Origin: SCBR16-9 sp964537975
GTDB lineage: Bacteria; Hydrogenedentota; Hydrogenedentia; Hydrogenedentales; SCBR16-9
Length of the DNA: 64,000 nucleotides
Assembly (NCBI GenBank): GCA_964537975.1
Contig: CAZIDP010000015.1
Span: forward strand, 1-64,000
Reading direction: 5' to 3'
Position numbers and translations under genes: made by a program. Under the pieces are notes generated by a model. The model saw only the letters and a list, made by a program, of their open reading frames with translations. It had not been told where the DNA came from and searched no databases. Below are positions 63,447 to 64,000 of the stretch, in pieces; position 1 is the stretch's first letter, and each line of letters begins with the position of its first letter.

Positions 63447-64000
63447 TTTTCGCTTCATTAGAATCTGGTAATGAATCAAAAACGCCCCATCGTATTTGTA
63501 ATGCTTTGTGCATCATTGGATTGTTGTTGTTCATAGCCTGTTTTATTCTGAATCTGCTACTGCGTTTTGAGGCTCAATTGTATGTGCCCTTGAATTTCAG
63601 TGAGGACATGGCTGTTCGACCCGCATCACAAGATGATTCGATATTGCCTGCCTTAACACCACATTACGAAAATGTTATGCCGGATAATATCAAATTCAAC
63701 ATTGGTGAACAGGTTGGTAATTATTATCGTACTATGCCGTATGATGTTGTGCAATTGCCTTTCAGATTGCGCTTGAAGCATGTTGAACTGATTGAGAAGT
63801 CTGAAACGGTTTACAGTTTGGCTACCAGGCCTCTCGGCACGGGCTCTCTTCTACAGGCCGAAGCAGAAAATGACATGAAAGCTACGATCCCTATCCAGCA
63901 TCAGGATGTGTTTATGCTGTGGGACAGACGCTGGACGGTCCAAGAATTACGACCTTGGGTTGGACTTCTCCATAATCCAGGCGGACCGCCAATGGCCAAT
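63443..64000 (+). CDS. Membrane-anchored protein, 3' end outside window
   Basis: The visible 186 residues begin at an ATG directly after an in-frame TAG, so this is the earliest possible ATG. One hydrophobic helix spans about residues 20-42 (CIIGLLLFIACFILNLLL). A soluble, probably periplasmic, part follows with IGEQVGNYYRTMPYDVVQLPF and GLLHNPGGPPMAN. The arrangement faintly recalls ResB/CcsA-type cytochrome c biogenesis proteins, but I do not recognise it with confidence. No ribosome site is evident, so coupling to the small frame upstream is possible. Confidence 0.6.
   Translation, partial: MIFASLESGNESKTPHRICNALCIIGLLLFIACFILNLLLRFEAQLYVPLNFSEDMAVRPASQDDSILPALTPHYENVMPDNIKFNIGEQVGNYYRTMPYDVVQLPFRLRLKHVELIEKSETVYSLATRPLGTGSLLQAEAENDMKATIPIQHQDVFMLWDRRWTVQELRPWVGLLHNPGGPPMAN

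Noticed and set aside
1..64000. CRISPR array or rRNA operon
   Set aside because: No regularly spaced repeat-spacer pattern and no conserved rRNA strings are visible.

Overview
The window looks like a chromosome segment of a free-living, Gram-negative-type bacterium from the planctomycete-like world (Planctomycetota, Hydrogenedentota or a relative). The evidence is the paired PSCyt1/DUF1549/DUF1553 and DUF1501 genes, a PEP-CTERM protein, a ThuA-like protein, many Tat- or Sec-exported oxidoreductases and hydrolases, a TRAP transporter, and MshEN-HDOD proteins. No rRNA or universal marker is present, so no firm placement is possible. Base composition is moderate and genes are well spaced.

About 0-14.4 kb is an accessory region. 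It holds a helicase-C-like protein without a helicase, a GxxExxY gene bracketed by two 160-bp palindrome-ended repeats, an isolated FtsH periplasmic module next to an ADP-ribosylglycohydrolase, a lone HTH antitoxin between 26-bp direct repeats, and a hicAB pair whose toxin lacks its start. A perR-katG peroxide-stress unit follows, with a readable promoter and operator. Then comes a defence-like block: an ABC-type ATPase with a PD-(D/E)XK nuclease, a large GTPase-like protein whose promoter sits between arms of an 18-bp inverted repeat, and an orphan AbiEi-like antitoxin beside tRNA-Asn.

About 14.6-24 kb carries envelope and signalling genes: a ThuA-like protein, an MshEN-HDOD regulator, a CopD-like membrane protein, a glycine-zipper lipoprotein, a probable pseudokinase, an F5/8-type secreted protein, tRNA-Val and the PEP-CTERM protein. 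About 24.5-33.5 kb has the cytochrome/DUF1501 pair, a divergently arranged TRAP transporter (dctP against dctQM), and a cyclic-nucleotide-binding protein.

About 33.5-50.9 kb has a YkgJ-type cysteine-cluster protein, a possible 33-residue amphipathic peptide, a PpiD-like chaperone, and an anaerobic-ribonucleotide-reductase-like protein that stops before the glycyl-radical region, followed by a radical SAM gene. Next is a mostly minus-strand run of catabolic genes (amidohydrolase, TauE exporter, 2-hydroxyacid dehydrogenase, two aldo/keto reductases, a ceramidase-like enzyme), then an esterase-SGNH fusion and a second radical SAM protein.

About 51-56.3 kb is a complete FMN-riboswitch-controlled riboflavin operon (ribD, ribE, ribBA, ribH, nusB) followed by a PHP phosphoesterase. 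About 56.3-64 kb holds a giant membrane coiled-coil protein built from exact 77-residue repeats, a second MshEN-HDOD protein, a Nif11-domain small protein converging on a radical-SAM/SPASM homologue that has lost its iron-sulfur cysteines, and a membrane-anchored protein cut by the window end.
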